Shown one piece after another: positions 37,593-50,347 of a DNA stretch of 64,000 nucleotides. Under the pieces are notes generated by a model. That model worked only from the letters and a program-made list of their open reading frames with translations. It was not told the DNA's origin and searched no databases. The stretch spans positions 78,307,739 through 78,371,738 of the forward strand of contig NC_089583.1 of assembly GCF_019320115.1 (NCBI RefSeq), in the 5' to 3' direction. Every line of letters starts with the position of its first letter. Position 1 is the first letter of the stretch. A program made the translations under genes and the position numbers. This stretch comes from Miscanthus floridulus (Eukaryota > Streptophyta > Magnoliopsida > Poales > Poaceae).

Positions 37593-40500
37593 TTATTCCT
37601 TAGGATCAAAGTAGAACTCGTCGTTGGGATTTAGCACTTTTTCTACAAGAAATCCTGCTATTGACTCTTGAACTGCTTTCAGATGGTCTTTTTGCATGAC
37701 CCTTCGTTTCAACCATTCAGCCTTGCATTTGAAATAAAAGGAAAAGTATTAATACATATATATATATATTCATTTAAAAATAAATAAAAAATTAATATAT
37801 ACGTACTCTGAGGACATCTTTAGGAGTTCTTCTTATGTGCGCAGTGATAAATTCACAAACGTAGTATCCACATAAGTTATTACCTGGTTGCTGCCGCAAA
37901 CACCACTGTACGAGAAGAAGATTATTCTCATCATCTCACACGTAAATTGAAGTACGATATAGTAATTAAACACGTGGGAAAGTGTATATAGTACAACTTA
38001 CTGGTATTTCAACAATATTAAGTGGTGCCTTGCAATCCTTGTGATGTTGCCGAATAAACTCTTTCCAAACCCTGTGCGACCAATAATATATGATCGTTAA
38101 TAAATTATGGCAAAGTCTATTCAATAATAGTTGTGCGCGAGAGATCAAAATTACCCCTAGATAATGTCTATCATATTTTGGTATAGTGCCTGCTCTTTTC
38201 TCAATGAGTCAAAGATTACTAACCGACTTGAGTTTAACTCAATGACAATGAGTATCCAGTGAAACCTGTATTGGTTTATACACACACGTACATGCATATA
38301 AGTTGTATTGATGTTACATAAAATGTGTAGACTACATTATTATTAACACTTACTCAAAGTTGTACGAGAAAAGTATTGTTGTCTTGTCGTGCTGCTTCAC
38401 GAAGAACATCATAATATTCTCCTGTGCTTCCGATACCCACCACTCCTTGACAATAATATCGGTTTTGAATACGATATAAGGATCAATGAAGCCAACACTA
38501 GTGTCTTATATTCTTTAGAGCTCTGACATCTGGAATCTATATATAAATATAAGTTATATGTGAGGATAATTATATACACGTACGCATGGAAGTGAGTTTA
38601 TTAAATAAAAGTAAGAATCACTTATAAACAAAAGGAGCTAATGATTGATTTGTCCAGAGCGTCCATGTGGTATAGTTGATGCAATTCTTCGAAACTAATA
38701 TGTAAGATGTCATCGCCATGGAAGTAATGATGGTCTCTAAATCTGACAAAGATCCACTGCTCACCCCTGCCACACGCCTGCATGTACCACTTGTTGAGCA
38801 AGTACATTTGCGTACCCAATTTATTCAGAGCCGCAGGGTTGTATAGACTTTTGCCATATTTATAAGTCTTCTAGGTATCAACTTCTAGGTTCTAGATTGG
38901 AGCTTTGCCCGTCAATTGATCCAAGGTTAAACCAGTATCTTCAAAAAAAGCATTAAGGGCTTGAACCGACACTTCTCCAGAGTTGTCTGGTCGATAGACT
39001 TCTATGTTAGAACCATATTCATTAGCAACAACAAGATTTTGCATTGGTTGCTTCTATTGTTCGAGCTGTGGGACATCCTTCCCTGATGCTCTTTTCTTTT
39101 TCTTATCTGCATCATGTGACTTCACGAGGGAGCGATCATAGTCTGATAGTGGTGAAGGCTTACGAAGTTCAATCATCTTTTTCTTGTGAGCATCGACCTT
39201 CTGCCTCAGTACATCTCGTGGTATGTAAAAGTACGGCTTCTCCTTAAGCTTCGCTTGACTCTTGTTTTTGATATCTATAAAAAAAATCTTTCACTTTTTT
39301 GTCTTCTTCAGCTACTATTTGCTCATCAGTCTTTTTAGGAAGTATTTCTTGAGAAATAACTCTTTTTCTCGGGGTCTTCTTTGTCGCTGGGACCTTAGAC
39401 GTCTTTGTAGTGCGTCGCTGTGGAGGGGGTGGGGGCGGTGTTGGAGACTGGCGTGGAGGCGATGAGGCCGGTGTTGGTGGAGACCAGCGTGGAGGCGTTG
39501 GAGATCGTTGTGGAGGCGATAGGGCCAGTGTAGGAGTTGGAGATCGTTGTGGAGGCAATGGGGCCAGTGTAGGAGTTGGCGATCGCCATGGGGATGAAGT
39601 CATCTCGCCCCTCGTGATGCTGTGATGAGATGGGGAATGAGTGATTAGGCTAGGCTGGGGGGAGACCCTGCTACAAAAACAAGTTGTGTGTCAATTATTT
39701 TTGAAGCCAATAGAAAATTAATGGAAAATAATATTTTATTCACTTTCATTAGTACCTAGGGTGAGGTAGGGGAAGCGGTGGCACCCCAGGAATGATGATG
39801 AAGCATTTGCGCCATTGAATAAATGTCTTCTCTGCTTCTCCTAGTGTCTTCTCCCCATCACCGCCTTCAATGTCAAGAGGAATATTGTTGTAACCTTTGA
39901 GCACTCTATCGACCGAGACGCTAGCATATCCAGGTTGAATAACTGACCCATGGATTCTTGGTGTCTTCGTTCGGTCTATTGGAGATACAACCCCGATAGC
40001 CACCATGATTGATGCATTATTACCATCTGGAATGTGCAGCTCATATGTTGTTAGAGGCTCGGTAATGTCATCAACAGGGAAGCGCAACCCAGCGTCGTCT
40101 TGAATAACTGGTAGCTCGGTAGAAGCACAACTGCTTTTCATCTGACCAACAGGGCTAATGGTGACTCCTGGCGTTGATTGCGATTGCATTTGACTCATTG
40201 CTAGCTACACTTGCCTCTTGATCTCCTCCTGCATTCTTGCCTCAAGAGATTTTTCTCATTCACGTGATTCAAGCAATGCTTGTCGTGACTCATCAACAAA
40301 TTGCTCCAATGCACAGATTCATTCTGCCTCCTCATCCTTCTTTCTCTGGCGGCTTCTATAGGTATCCTTATCTGTTGGGAATGCGTATAGCCACGGAACC
40401 GCCCCATAGCCTCTTGTTCGACCACCATGTTCGGGATTCTCTAGGGCATATGTCAATTCATCCTTCTCTCTGTTGGGCTTAAAAACACCACTATCAGCTT

Positions 40501-41515
40501 CTTCCCTAGCACGAGCTAGTCTCTATGTTGCTCCCTCAATTTTTTGGCCGAAAATTAGCTTGCCAGTGTCTGGGTCTAGGCTTCCCCCATGAGCGTAGAA
40601 CCAATTCTTCACGTGTTGAGGCCAGTTCTTCTCTATTATTTCAGGTATCATTCCCTTGGCAGTAATCTCTGCTTCTAGGTTCTATCACTTGGGAATAGTA
40701 CTCCTATAACCACCTAATCCCATGCGATGATGGTATTGCTTCTGTCGGGCATTCTATCGATTCCTCATCACACGTTCCTCACTGTCTTGAGATGTCTTGT
40801 ATTCTATGAAGGCATCCCAATGGGACTCCAACATGACAAATGCCTTAGCATTGAAATCCGGCATAGCATTCTTTAAGATAAACTTTTTATACAATGTCTT
40901 CTTCCAACTCTAGAACAATGTTGCCATCTTCTTCATTGTCCAATCCCTCACTAGCTCCTTCAAAGCATCATCTGCTTATAATGTGAAATGCTGAGTGATA
41001 TCTCTCCAAGCTAGGTTCTTGTCACGATCAGATACAAAACTAACATTAGGAGCGGATATCTTCTGCTTCTATTCATGAGCACTAACTGGGATCCTATCCC
41101 TTACAATGAACCCACATTGATTGACATATGTCTGAGCATGTGGTCTCAATGGTTTGTCGGTATCGGTGTCGAATTCTGATATTATGAAATGGCCCTCTAA
41201 TGGCTTTTTTGGCCCTCGGACTTTTCTACTTTTGCTGGTGGTTGATGTAGATCCAAAGACCGGCTACATGAGTAGAAACACAACGATTAACAACAAATAT
41301 ACGTATGCATGCATCTATAAGAGATGATAGATAATCGAATATACCTCGCTAGTATTTTCTTGTGTGACAATTTGTTGATCTTCAACCACCGGCATATTCA
41401 GGATATTCTCATAATCAGCAAAGTACTGACTCGTGTCATCTACATCCACATTGGTGCCAGTGTTGATAATATTCGCCATTATGTCATCACTCAAGTTATC
41501 ATCCGGAGCAGCCAT
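37593..41515 (-). pseudogene. CACTA second gene: Transposase_24 (Ptta) plus Ulp1-like C48 protease
   Basis: The start is ATG at 41,515 (MAAPDDNLSDDIMANI). An intron with GT-AG ends lies at about 41,267-41,346. Next comes the Transposase_24/Ptta region (AFVMLESHWDAFIEYKTSQ, RMGLGGYRSTIPK, WFYAHGGSLDPDTGKL), about 41,250-40,200. A further frame (39,749-40,198) has a donor site near 39,757. A Pro/Ser/Thr-rich linker is at 39,244-39,603. The C-terminus is Ulp1-like: WIFVRFRDHHYFHGDDILHI (38,622-38,819), then FHWILIVIELNSSRLVIFDS and PGNNLCGYYVCEF, which show the His-Asp-Cys triad in order. It ends YFDPKE at 37,593. Several stops and frameshifts inactivate it. Such Ptta-Ulp1 genes are common in grass CACTA elements, where their role is uncertain. 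Confidence 0.82.
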
Positions 41516-42493
41516 TTGTATCTTCAAGATAACACATAGATAGAATTACTATGGTACATAACATAAGTACATGTGATAACACATATAGAATTACTAAATC
41601 CAATTAAATATAATAACACATAATATTTCATAAGGATAAACAATAATAAGGTATAGGCTTTGGAATCGAATCAAAAACACTTTTGATCCAAAAACATGGA
41701 AATAAGTACATGTATATATATACACATAGAATGATACAATATATTTTCTCTCTCTCTCAACACATAGAAATAAGTGCATATATCTATATCTCTAGATATG
41801 CATGTGATAACACATAGAATGTCTCTCTAGATACAATTTTCTCTCTCTCTCAACACATGAAAATAAGTGCATGTATATGTACATATAGAAATAATTAAGT
41901 ACATATGTATACATATAGAATCTCTCTCTAGATATATATATAGAGAGATAGAATATATAATTACTAAATCCAATTAAATAAATCTAACATGAAATTAGAT
42001 AAACTAGTAATAGATAATACATTTTAATCTAACATATATCAAAAACTATAATAAAAACTATCTAAATAACTATCTAAATAAAATACTAATTAAATTTTAA
42101 TACATTTAAATCTAACATATATCAAAAACTATCTAAAAATAACTAAAAAACTACCAATAAACTACTAATTAAAATTTAATACATTTTAATCTAACATACA
42201 GCCGAGACTTTGTAAAAAAATCTAAAAAACATGGCCGATCGAGAGCAGCAGATCACGAGAGTTCGACGGAGGGTACGGTGGGCGCGCGGGAAGCGTCGGC
42301 GACGGAGGGTGGGGTCAGGTGCGGCGGTGGAGACGGGATGCGGCATGCGATGTGGGCCGGGAGAATGGCGCGGCCGGGCGGGGGTAGACGACGGCGGCGG
42401 CGCGGCAGAGACGAGCTCGACGGCGGCAGATGGCGCGGCCAGGCGGGGCTGAGCGACGGAGGCGAGATCGAAGATGAATAGAACAGACGTTCG

Positions 42494-42503
42494 ATATATA
42501 TAG
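42494..42503 (-). promoter_or_regulatory. TATA box of the internal CACTA promoter
   Basis: The minus strand reads GGCCTATATATATCGAACG immediately downstream of the internal repeat array. It lies about 1 kb upstream of the Ptta/Ulp1 start, separated by a GC-rich stretch that may be leader exon. The layout mirrors that at 50.34 kb. Confidence 0.45.
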
Positions 42504-42750
42504 GCCGGGACCCTTTAGTCCCGGCTGGTAACACCAGATAGAACTAAAGGACATTTAGTCTCGGCTGGTAAGACCAACCAGGACTAAAGGTCCAACCCTT
42601 TAGTCCCGGTTGGTCTTACCAGCCGGGACAAAATGTTCTTTAGTCTCGGCTGATGTTACCAGTCAGGACTAAAGGTATTTTTGGACGGGCACCAAAATTG
42701 CCGCCCACCCTTTAGTCCCGGTTCTTGGCCTAGGCCGGAACTGAAGGCCT
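42495..42750. repeat. Internal subterminal-type repeat array
   Basis: About nine TTTAGTCCCGG / GGACTAAAGG motifs, like those at the element ends but placed between gene 2 and gene 3. Some are degenerate (TTTAGTCTCGG). Confidence 0.88.
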
Positions 42751-43129
42751 AAAAATTTTAGCAACCCGCCAGCGTAATTGGAAAGGCCTGGGATTTTGAT
42801 TTTGTTTAATACTAGGTTAATCAATTAATTCCATAACAACTTCAATACTTTGCAATATTTATTTTAAAAAATACTATTGATTAACTAATTATTTATTTTA
42901 AATAGGAAAATTTTGTAACCTAAAGTTTTTAATTTCTTTTATGAATATAGAATATAAATGTTACTAATACTAAGTATTTTGTTAATGCAAAAATATATTT
43001 GTAACTTAAAATTAATAAAACTAATATTATTCGATAGGAAATTTATTATCACATTATTGTAACGTCAATGTTTCAATTTTTTCTCGGTTTTTGACCAAAA
43101 TTGACAGAAAATTTTTGTTGAACCTATAA

Positions 43130-44615
43130 AAATAAAGAAAATGTAGTATTTTTTGTTCTACAACTTTTTCAAATGAAAAAATGGCCTATATAAGGATTGT
43201 ATATATTGATGAGCTTAACAAACTTGGTATTCAAAACTTTTCAATTTGAGACAATCTAGGGTTCTGAAAACTAGTTTGTAGGTGTCGAAATTTAAAAATC
43301 ATAAATTTGAACCGTCCAAACTTTCTCAAATGGAAAGTTGACCAAAACAATAATTGTAGATCTTTTTGAGTTTAACAAACTTGGTATTCAAAACTTTTCA
43401 ATTAGAAGTAATTTAGAGTTTGTAATACTAGAGTCAAAGTGTTGTTTTTTTATTTGACCAAATTTGACTTGGTCAAACTTGCTCAAATGAGACACTAAAT
43501 GACCTCAGATGAAAAAACTCTGAATACCAAGTTTGATCATCTAAGCAAGATCTACAATTGTTATATAGCTTATTTTCCCATTTGAGAAATTTTTATCAAA
43601 CACTAGTCACAACTTCTTGAATCTCATATAGACTTTCTAAAACTATGTCACACACTTGTAAAATTTGAACTACATTTTGTTCAAGCTTTCTCAAATGAAA
43701 AAATGGCATATATAAGGATTGTAGATATTAATGAGCTTAACAAGCTTGGTATTCAAAACTTTTCAATTTGAGACAATCTAGGGTCCCAAAAACTAGTTTG
43801 TAGGCGTCAAAATTTAAAAATCACAAATTTGAACCATCCAAACTTTCTCAAATGGAAAGTTGACCAAAACAACAATTGTAGATCGTTTTGAGTTTAACAA
43901 ACTTGGTATTCAAAACTTTTCAATTTGAAGTCATTTAGAGTTCATAATACTAGAGTCAAAGTGTTGTTTTTTTATTTGACCAAATTTGACTTGGTCAAAC
44001 TTGCTCAAATGAGACACTAAATGACCTTAGATGAAAAAACTCTAAATACCAAGTTTGATCATCTCAGCAAGATCTACAATTGTTACATAGCTTATTTTCC
44101 CATTTGAGAAATTTTTATCAAACACTAGTCACAACTTCTTGAATCTCATATAGACTTTCTAAAACTATGTCACACACTTGTAAAATTTGAACTATATTTT
44201 GTCTAAGCTTTCTCAAATGAAAAAATGTCCTATATAAGGATTGTATATATTGATGAGATGAACAAACTTGGTATTCAAAACTTTTCAATTTGAGACAATC
44301 TAAGGTCCCGAAAACTAGTTTGTAGGCGTTGAAATTTAAAAATCACAAATTTGAACCGTCCAAACTTTCTCAAATGGAAAGTTGACCAAAACAACAATTG
44401 TAGATATTGATGAGTTTAATAAACTTGGTATTCAAAATTTTTCAATTTGAAGTCATTTAGAGTTCATAATACTAGAGTCAAAGTGTTATTTTTTTTATTT
44501 GACCAAATTTGACTTGGTCAAACTTGCTCAAATGAGGCACTAAATGACCTCAGATAAAAAAACTCTGAATATCAAGTTTGATCATCTCAGAAAGATCTAC
44601 AATTGTGAAGTCATA
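43130..44615. repeat. About 522-bp tandem repeat, three copies
   Basis: The reference phrase 'gaccaaatttgacttggtc' stands at 43,456, 43,978 and 44,501. The units share 'caaacttggtattcaaaacttttcaattt' and its inverted form 'gaataccaagtttgatcatct', so each has dyad structure. There is no frame in any copy. The array lies between the TNP2 stop and the internal array. Confidence 0.9.
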
Positions 44616-44671
44616 ACATATTACATAATATCCGTCTCTAAAACATAATATATTAAACATGCATCGTTGTA

Positions 44672-47600
44672 TCATGCGGGCACAACAGTGAATTTCTTCT
44701 TAACGTATGACCCTTGGTTATGATCTTGTCGTAACCATGGAGTGTCTTCATCATTTAACATGATGCTTGGATCTTTCTTCATTATGAAGGGTGGAATTCA
44801 GACATTTCTTTCATAATCTTCTGACATATCTGACTTGTCTTCAATTCTCACTATATTTATTTTCCTAGAAAGAATTATGTGGCGCTTTGGCTCATTGATC
44901 ATTGAGTTGATGTCTTCATTTTTTCCTCTCTTTGATTTTGTAGACATGTCTTTCACATAGAACACCTAACTCACATCGGTAGCAAGGACGAATGGTTCCT
45001 CTTTGTACCCAATATTGTTGAGGTCCACTGTTGTCATTCCATACTCTTTGTCAACTGTTACCCCTCCTCCGGTCAGCTTCACCCATTGGCACCGGAACAA
45101 AGGGACTTTAAAATTAGGTGCGTAGTCTAGTTCTCATATCTCTTCTATGCGGCCATAATATGTTTGTATATTCCCATTTGGATCTGTGCTATTTATGCGA
45201 ACACCACTATTTTGATTGGTGCTCCTTTTATCTTGGGCAACTGTGTAAAATGTATTCCCATTTATCTCGTACCCTTGGTACGTGAGGATATGCCACGATG
45301 GCTACCTAGCCAACAAATACAGTTGCTCATCAATATTGTCATCGCCTTGACATTCTTTTCACAACCAACCACTGAAACTTTCCATGTGCTGACGCCTAAT
45401 CCAAGCTTCAGTCTTCCCTAGAAACTTGGATCGTAAGAACTCCTTATGTATCTCGATGTATGGATGCACCAATGACGAGTTTTGAAGAACTGTGTAGTGT
45501 GTTTTATTGAAATAATCGTCTTCCATGCCGATATATATATTCTTCCCTAAAGTTCCTTTACCACTGAGTCTCCCCTCGTGTCGTGATTTGGGAACGCCAA
45601 TCGGGGCAAGGTCAGGAATAAAGTCAACACAGAACTCAATGACCTCCTCTGTTCCATAGCCCTAGGTGATGCCTCCTTCAGGCTTAGAACAGACTTTCAT
45701 ATATTTCTTCAAGACTCCCATAAACCTCTCGAAGGGGAACATGTTATGTAAGAACACAGGTCCAAGAATACTAATCTCCTTCACCAAATGAAATAGGATG
45801 TGTGTCATGATATTAAAGAAAGATGGAGGGAACACCAACTCAAAGCTGACAAGACATTGAACCACATCATTCTATAGAGTAGCTAGTTCCACTGGATTGA
45901 TTGCCTTCTGAGAAATTGCATTGAGGAATGCACATAGCTTCACGATGGCTAGACGTACATGTGGAGATAGAATTCCTCTTAAAGCAACTGGAAGCAATTG
46001 CGTCATAAGCACGTGGCAGTCATGGGACTTTAAGTTTAGGAATTTCTTATCTAGCACATTTATTATACCCTTTATATTGGAGGAGAATCCCGATGGGACC
46101 TTGATGCTGCTTAGACATTCGAACATGTTGTCCCTCTCTTCTTTGCTAAGCGTGTAGCTAGCAGGACTTAAGTAATGACGTCCATCATCTGTCTTCTCTG
46201 GATGAAGGTTGTCTCATTCTTTCATGCCCTGCAAGTCCTAGCATGCTTCAAGTGAATCCTTTGGCTTCCTGTACACACCCATGAATCCTAACAGGGTCAC
46301 ACAAAGATTCTTTATTAGGTGCATCATGTCGATTGCGTTGCGGACCTCTAGGACTTGTCAATAGGGTAGCTCCCAAAAGATGGACTTCTTCTTCCACATG
46401 GGTGCGTGTCCCTTAGCATTTTTGGGAACAGATTCACTGCCTTATCCCTTTCCAAATACTACTTTCACATCCTTGACCATTGCGAGTACATCTTCCCCGG
46501 TTTGGTTACGAGGCTTCTTCCAGTGGTCTGGCTTACCTTTAAAATACTTCCCTTTCTTTCTTACTTGGTGATTCAAAGGAAGGAATCGACGATGGCCAAG
46601 GTACACGATCTTTCAACATCTTTTCAAATATATACTGTCAAGGTCATCAAAACAATGTGTGTATGCATTATATCCTTTGTTTGTCTGACCTAAAAGATTA
46701 CTTAAAGCAGGCCAATCATTGATGGTTACAAACAACATTGCTCGTAGGTCAAAGTGTTCTTGTTTGTACTCATCCCAGACACGTAGACCTGGTTTGTTCC
46801 ATAAAACTAGAAGTTCTTCAACTAATGGCTTCAGATAGATATCAATATCGTTGCCAGGTTGCCTCGGACCTTGGATGAGGATCGGCATCATAATGAACTT
46901 CCGCTTCATGCATAACCATGGAGGAAGGTTGTAGATACATAGAGTAATTGGCCAAGTGCTATGACTAGTGCTCTGCTCTCCAAAAGGATTCATACCATCT
47001 ATACTTAAGGCGAACCTTAAGTTTCTAGCCTCATTTGCAAACTCTGGAAATTCCGTATCTATCGCTCTCCACTGGGACCCATCAGCTAGGTGTCTCAGCA
47101 TATTATCTATCTTATGGTCTTCTTTATACCACCGCAACAACTTTGCATGGTCTTTATTTCTGAACAAATGTTTTAAGCGTGGTATTATAGGAGCATACCA
47201 CATAACCTTGGCAGGGATTTTCTTTCTAGGATGTTGTTCACCCTCGACGTCACCAGGATCATCGCGCCTAATCTTATACCGCGATGCTTTACATACTGGG
47301 CATTCATCCAAATTCTCGTATTCATTGCCATGGTAGAGGATGCAGTCATTAGGACATGCATGTATCTTCTGGATTTTTCATCCCAAAGGGTAGACAACCT
47401 TTTTTGCTTCGTACGTAGTGGTGGGCAATTCATTTGGCTTCGAAAGCATCTTCTTTATGAGGTTCAATAAATTCCCAAATGCCTTGTCGGATACACCATT
47501 CTTTGCCTTCCACTGTAGCAATTCCAATGTTGTACCCAGCTTTTTTTGCCCCTCTTCGGCCATCGGGTATAGCAACTTCCTATGATCCTCAAGCATGCGC

Positions 47601-48031
47601 TCGAACTTAACTTTCTCTTTTTCACTTTCCCATTCTAGTTGTGCATCACGAATGGCATCGCCAAGAGCATCACTGAGATCATCTTCTATCGCTACCTCTT
47701 CTTCATCTCCCCCCATTGTAGTATCATCAAAGGCACCATACTGAGCAATAATGTCATCAATGTCTAAATCTTCTCCTTCACCTTCTTCCATCATGACCCC
47801 GCTTTCTCCATGCTTAGTCCAACATATATAGTTTGACATAAAACCTGACTTAAGCAAATATGAATGAAGACTCATTGAGCTTAAATATTCCTTTAAATTC
47901 TTACATAGGGCACATGGACAGCACATGAAACCATCCCGCTTATTTACATTGGCCACACCTAAGAAATAGTGCAAGCCCTCAATAAAGTCTTGGGAGTGGC
48001 GATCGACATTGTACATCCAATGGCGTGACAT
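44672..48031 (-). pseudogene. TNP2 transposase of the large CACTA element
   Basis: ATG at 48,031 opens the Transposase-associated domain (MSRHWMYNVDRHSQDFIEGL, then FMCCPCALCKNLKEY). An acidic coiled region and PNDCILYHGNEYENLDECPV follow. The Transposase_21 catalytic domain is at about 47,310-46,613 (FALSIDGMNPFGEQSTSHST and ALSNLLGQTNKGYNAYTHC). DUF4218 is at about 46,126-45,662 (LPVALRGILSPHVRLAIVKL) and DUF4216 at about 45,200-44,900. The last codons read KKKFTVVPA, with a stop at 44,672-44,674. The length of about 1,119 codons is normal for TNP2. One frame runs throughout with no frameshift seen. It is broken by roughly ten stop codons, the first at 47,378 and the next at 46,613. In an intact state it would bind the subterminal repeats and excise the element. 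Confidence 0.88.
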
Positions 48032-48120
48032 AATCTGTATTACACGACAAATTATGAAAACCTTGAACATAATTAAGTATTTTATTACACAACATAAATG
48101 ACACACACATGGTTGATTAA

Positions 48121-48641
48121 TTAACTAAGCCTGGCTACAACGTAAGCAATCCTAACTATCACTAAACAAACTAAAACTACAATGCACTTCAGTAACATAA
48201 TTATTTCATGATCGTACACAACTAAAACAGACAAATCATTCTTCTGTTGAATATCAATAAGCTTCTCCTGCTGGCTCACTGCCTCATCAGCAGCAGCCGC
48301 TACCTCAAGCGCACCCAAATTCTACATGTATGTAGCATAATCTTCCTCCCAGTACCAACCATCGCATTCATTGCCCTCCCACTGAAATTAAAGCCAAAAA
48401 ATATTTAGTCAAAAATATTCAAGAAAAGCAGGTCAATTAGCCATAATTATAAAATACGTAAGAAACTCACATCGCGATCCGGGCACTTGTAGAAAACATG
48501 ACCCTTGTTGGGTCCCTGTCTCTTGACTCGGTACTCCATCACAATCTTCTCCTTACACTTGCCGCAGATAATGAGAGGGAGTTCTGGCCTCAGTCATTTC
48601 GCAACCGAACGAGAGGCCGAGGATCCGGTACCAGTTGTCAT
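48121..48641 (-). pseudogene. CACTA-encoded GRF zinc-finger, C-terminal membrane-anchor protein
   Basis: ATG at 48,639-48,641. Exon 1 runs to 48,471, where GTGAGT forms the donor. Exon 2 starts at 48,381 after an AG acceptor, in frame. The protein has IICGKCKEKIVMEYRV, GHVFYKCP and then CDGWYWEEDY, matching the Cys spacing of a GRF zinc finger. A polar coiled stretch (SQQEKLIDIQQKNDL) and a hydrophobic helix (LLKCIVVLVCLVIVRIAYVV) follow before the stop at 48,121. Two in-frame stops (a TGA in exon 1 and a TAG in exon 2) disable it. GRF fingers bind single-stranded nucleic acid in other proteins, and the function in the transposon is unknown. It lies 90 bp upstream of TNP2 and may share its transcript. 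Confidence 0.8.
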
Positions 48642-48728
48642 CTACTTTCTATACTTATTTTTGCAAACTAGTGTAAATTTCATATTTTCTAAAATGATAT
48701 ATTTAAACAAAACTAGTACAGATTTCAC

Positions 48729-49985
48729 ATGTTTCAATAAATAACCATCCATACTAGTTGATCTTGCTTGCGTGATCATCTCGGCCAGCATTTCTCTACC
48801 GGACGGTACCGTACTTGGCCAAGGAAGAGCTCTGATTCTACGAGAAAGGGAACACGGTCTTCCACGACCGTTGCCGCTCTCCCTCGTAGAATCAAAGTTC
48901 CTCCTTGACATCCGTTACCGCTCGGCAGAGAACATGTTGGCCGAGCTGAACACGGTCCGCAAGTTCAACTAGTACGGATTTTCTATAATTTTCTAACTAT
49001 TTACTAAGTTTTTCATTTCATGGAAAATTTAATTCTAAAAAAAGGCATAATTTCTAAGTAGTTCATTTCATGGAAAAAATAATTCTAAGTGACCTACTCG
49101 ATATCGGTGAGCTCGCGGACGTTTAGGTTGTCGAGGATAGTAACATTTGTAGATGACATTTTGTAGGTCTGAAGTTATCAAATATCTATCAAATTATAGC
49201 TCAAAAATATGTTTCAATAAATAACCATCCGTACTAGTTGATCTTGCTTACGTGATCAACTCGATGAGCATTTCTCCACCGGACGGCACCGTACTTGGCC
49301 AAGGAAGAGCTCCGATTCTACAAGAAAGGGAACACGGTCTTCCACGATCGTTGCCGCTCTCACTCGTAGAATCAAAGCTCCTCCTTGACGTCCGTTACCG
49401 CTCGGCAGAGAACATGCTCACCGACCTGAACACGGTCCGCAAGTTCAACTAGTACGGATTTTCTACAATTTTCTAACTATTTTCTAAGTTTTTCATTTCA
49501 TGGAAAATTTAATTCTAAAAAATAAAAGGCATGATTTCTAAGTATTTCATTTCATGGAAAAAATAATTCTAAGTGACCTGCTCGATATCGGTGAGCTCGT
49601 GGGCGTTTAGGTTGCCGAGGATAGTAACATTTGTAGATGACATTTGTAGGTCTAAAGTTATCAAATATCCATCAAATTATAGCTCAAAAATATGTTTCAA
49701 TAAATAACCATCCGTACTAGTTGACCTTACTTACGTGATCATCTCGACGAGCATTTCTCCATCGAACGGCACCGTACTTGGCCAAGGAAGAGCTCCAATT
49801 CTACGAGAAAGGGAACACGGTCTTCCACGACCGTTGCCGCTCTCCCTGGTAGAATCAAAGCTCTTCCTTGACGTCCGTTACCGCTCGGCAGAGAACATGC
49901 TTGCCAAGCTGAACACGGTCCGCAAGTTCAACTAGTACGGATTTTCTACAATTTTCTAAGTTTTTCATTTCATAGAAAAATTAAT
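48729..49985. repeat. About 481-bp tandem repeat, about 2.6 copies, each with a hairpin and a 66-codon frame
   Basis: Units begin 'tgtttcaataaataaccatcc' at about 48,729, 49,209 and 49,692. Each contains GATTCTACGAG...CTCGTAGAATC, an inverted repeat flanking about 40 bp. On the plus strand each has an open 66-codon frame (48,772-48,972, 49,252-49,452 and 49,735-49,935) ending SAENMLAELNTVRKFN or close to it. The array lies between the element's promoter and its first gene. The frame is antisense to element transcription and its family is unknown, so I do not call it a gene. Confidence 0.9.
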
Positions 49986-50340
49986 TCTAAGATCACGTAA
50001 GCCACCGGGGACGAGGATGGCGCGTGCTCCAGCGAGGCATGATTTTGATGAACTAATTTAACTTTTGTTTATCCAAACATATATGCAAATCATCATGTGA
50101 TTTTGAGCTAAAAATGACATATAAAATCATAATAAAGTCCAACATATAAAGTTACACATGCATCTACATCGCAAAATGAGATAAGCTACTGATAAAACAT
50201 AAGAGGATTAAGTTTGTTACCTCCAAAATCGAAGAGCAACACCAATGGAGGGGGAGAGAGCAAGAACAACAGCAAGCTGAAGAACAGAGGCAGTGAGTTT
50301 GAATGGAATGGCTCAGGCTCAGGGAGGAAGAAATGAGCTG

Positions 50341-50347
50341 AATTATA
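50341..50347 (-). promoter_or_regulatory. TATA-like box of the main CACTA promoter
   Basis: The minus strand reads CCCGGCCTATAATTCAGC immediately downstream of the terminal repeat array. A C/T-rich leader and a possible intron donor (GGAG|GTAACA near 50,220) follow, upstream of the GRF gene. Confidence 0.4.

Noticed and set aside
48772..49935. Three 66-codon plus-strand frames as protein-coding genes
   Set aside because: They are copies of one recently triplicated unit and antisense to the element; identity is explained by duplication. Kept as a finding, not as CDS.
48729..49985. CRISPR-like array
   Set aside because: Units of about 481 bp in a plant transposon with no short repeat-spacer pattern; an ordinary tandem repeat.
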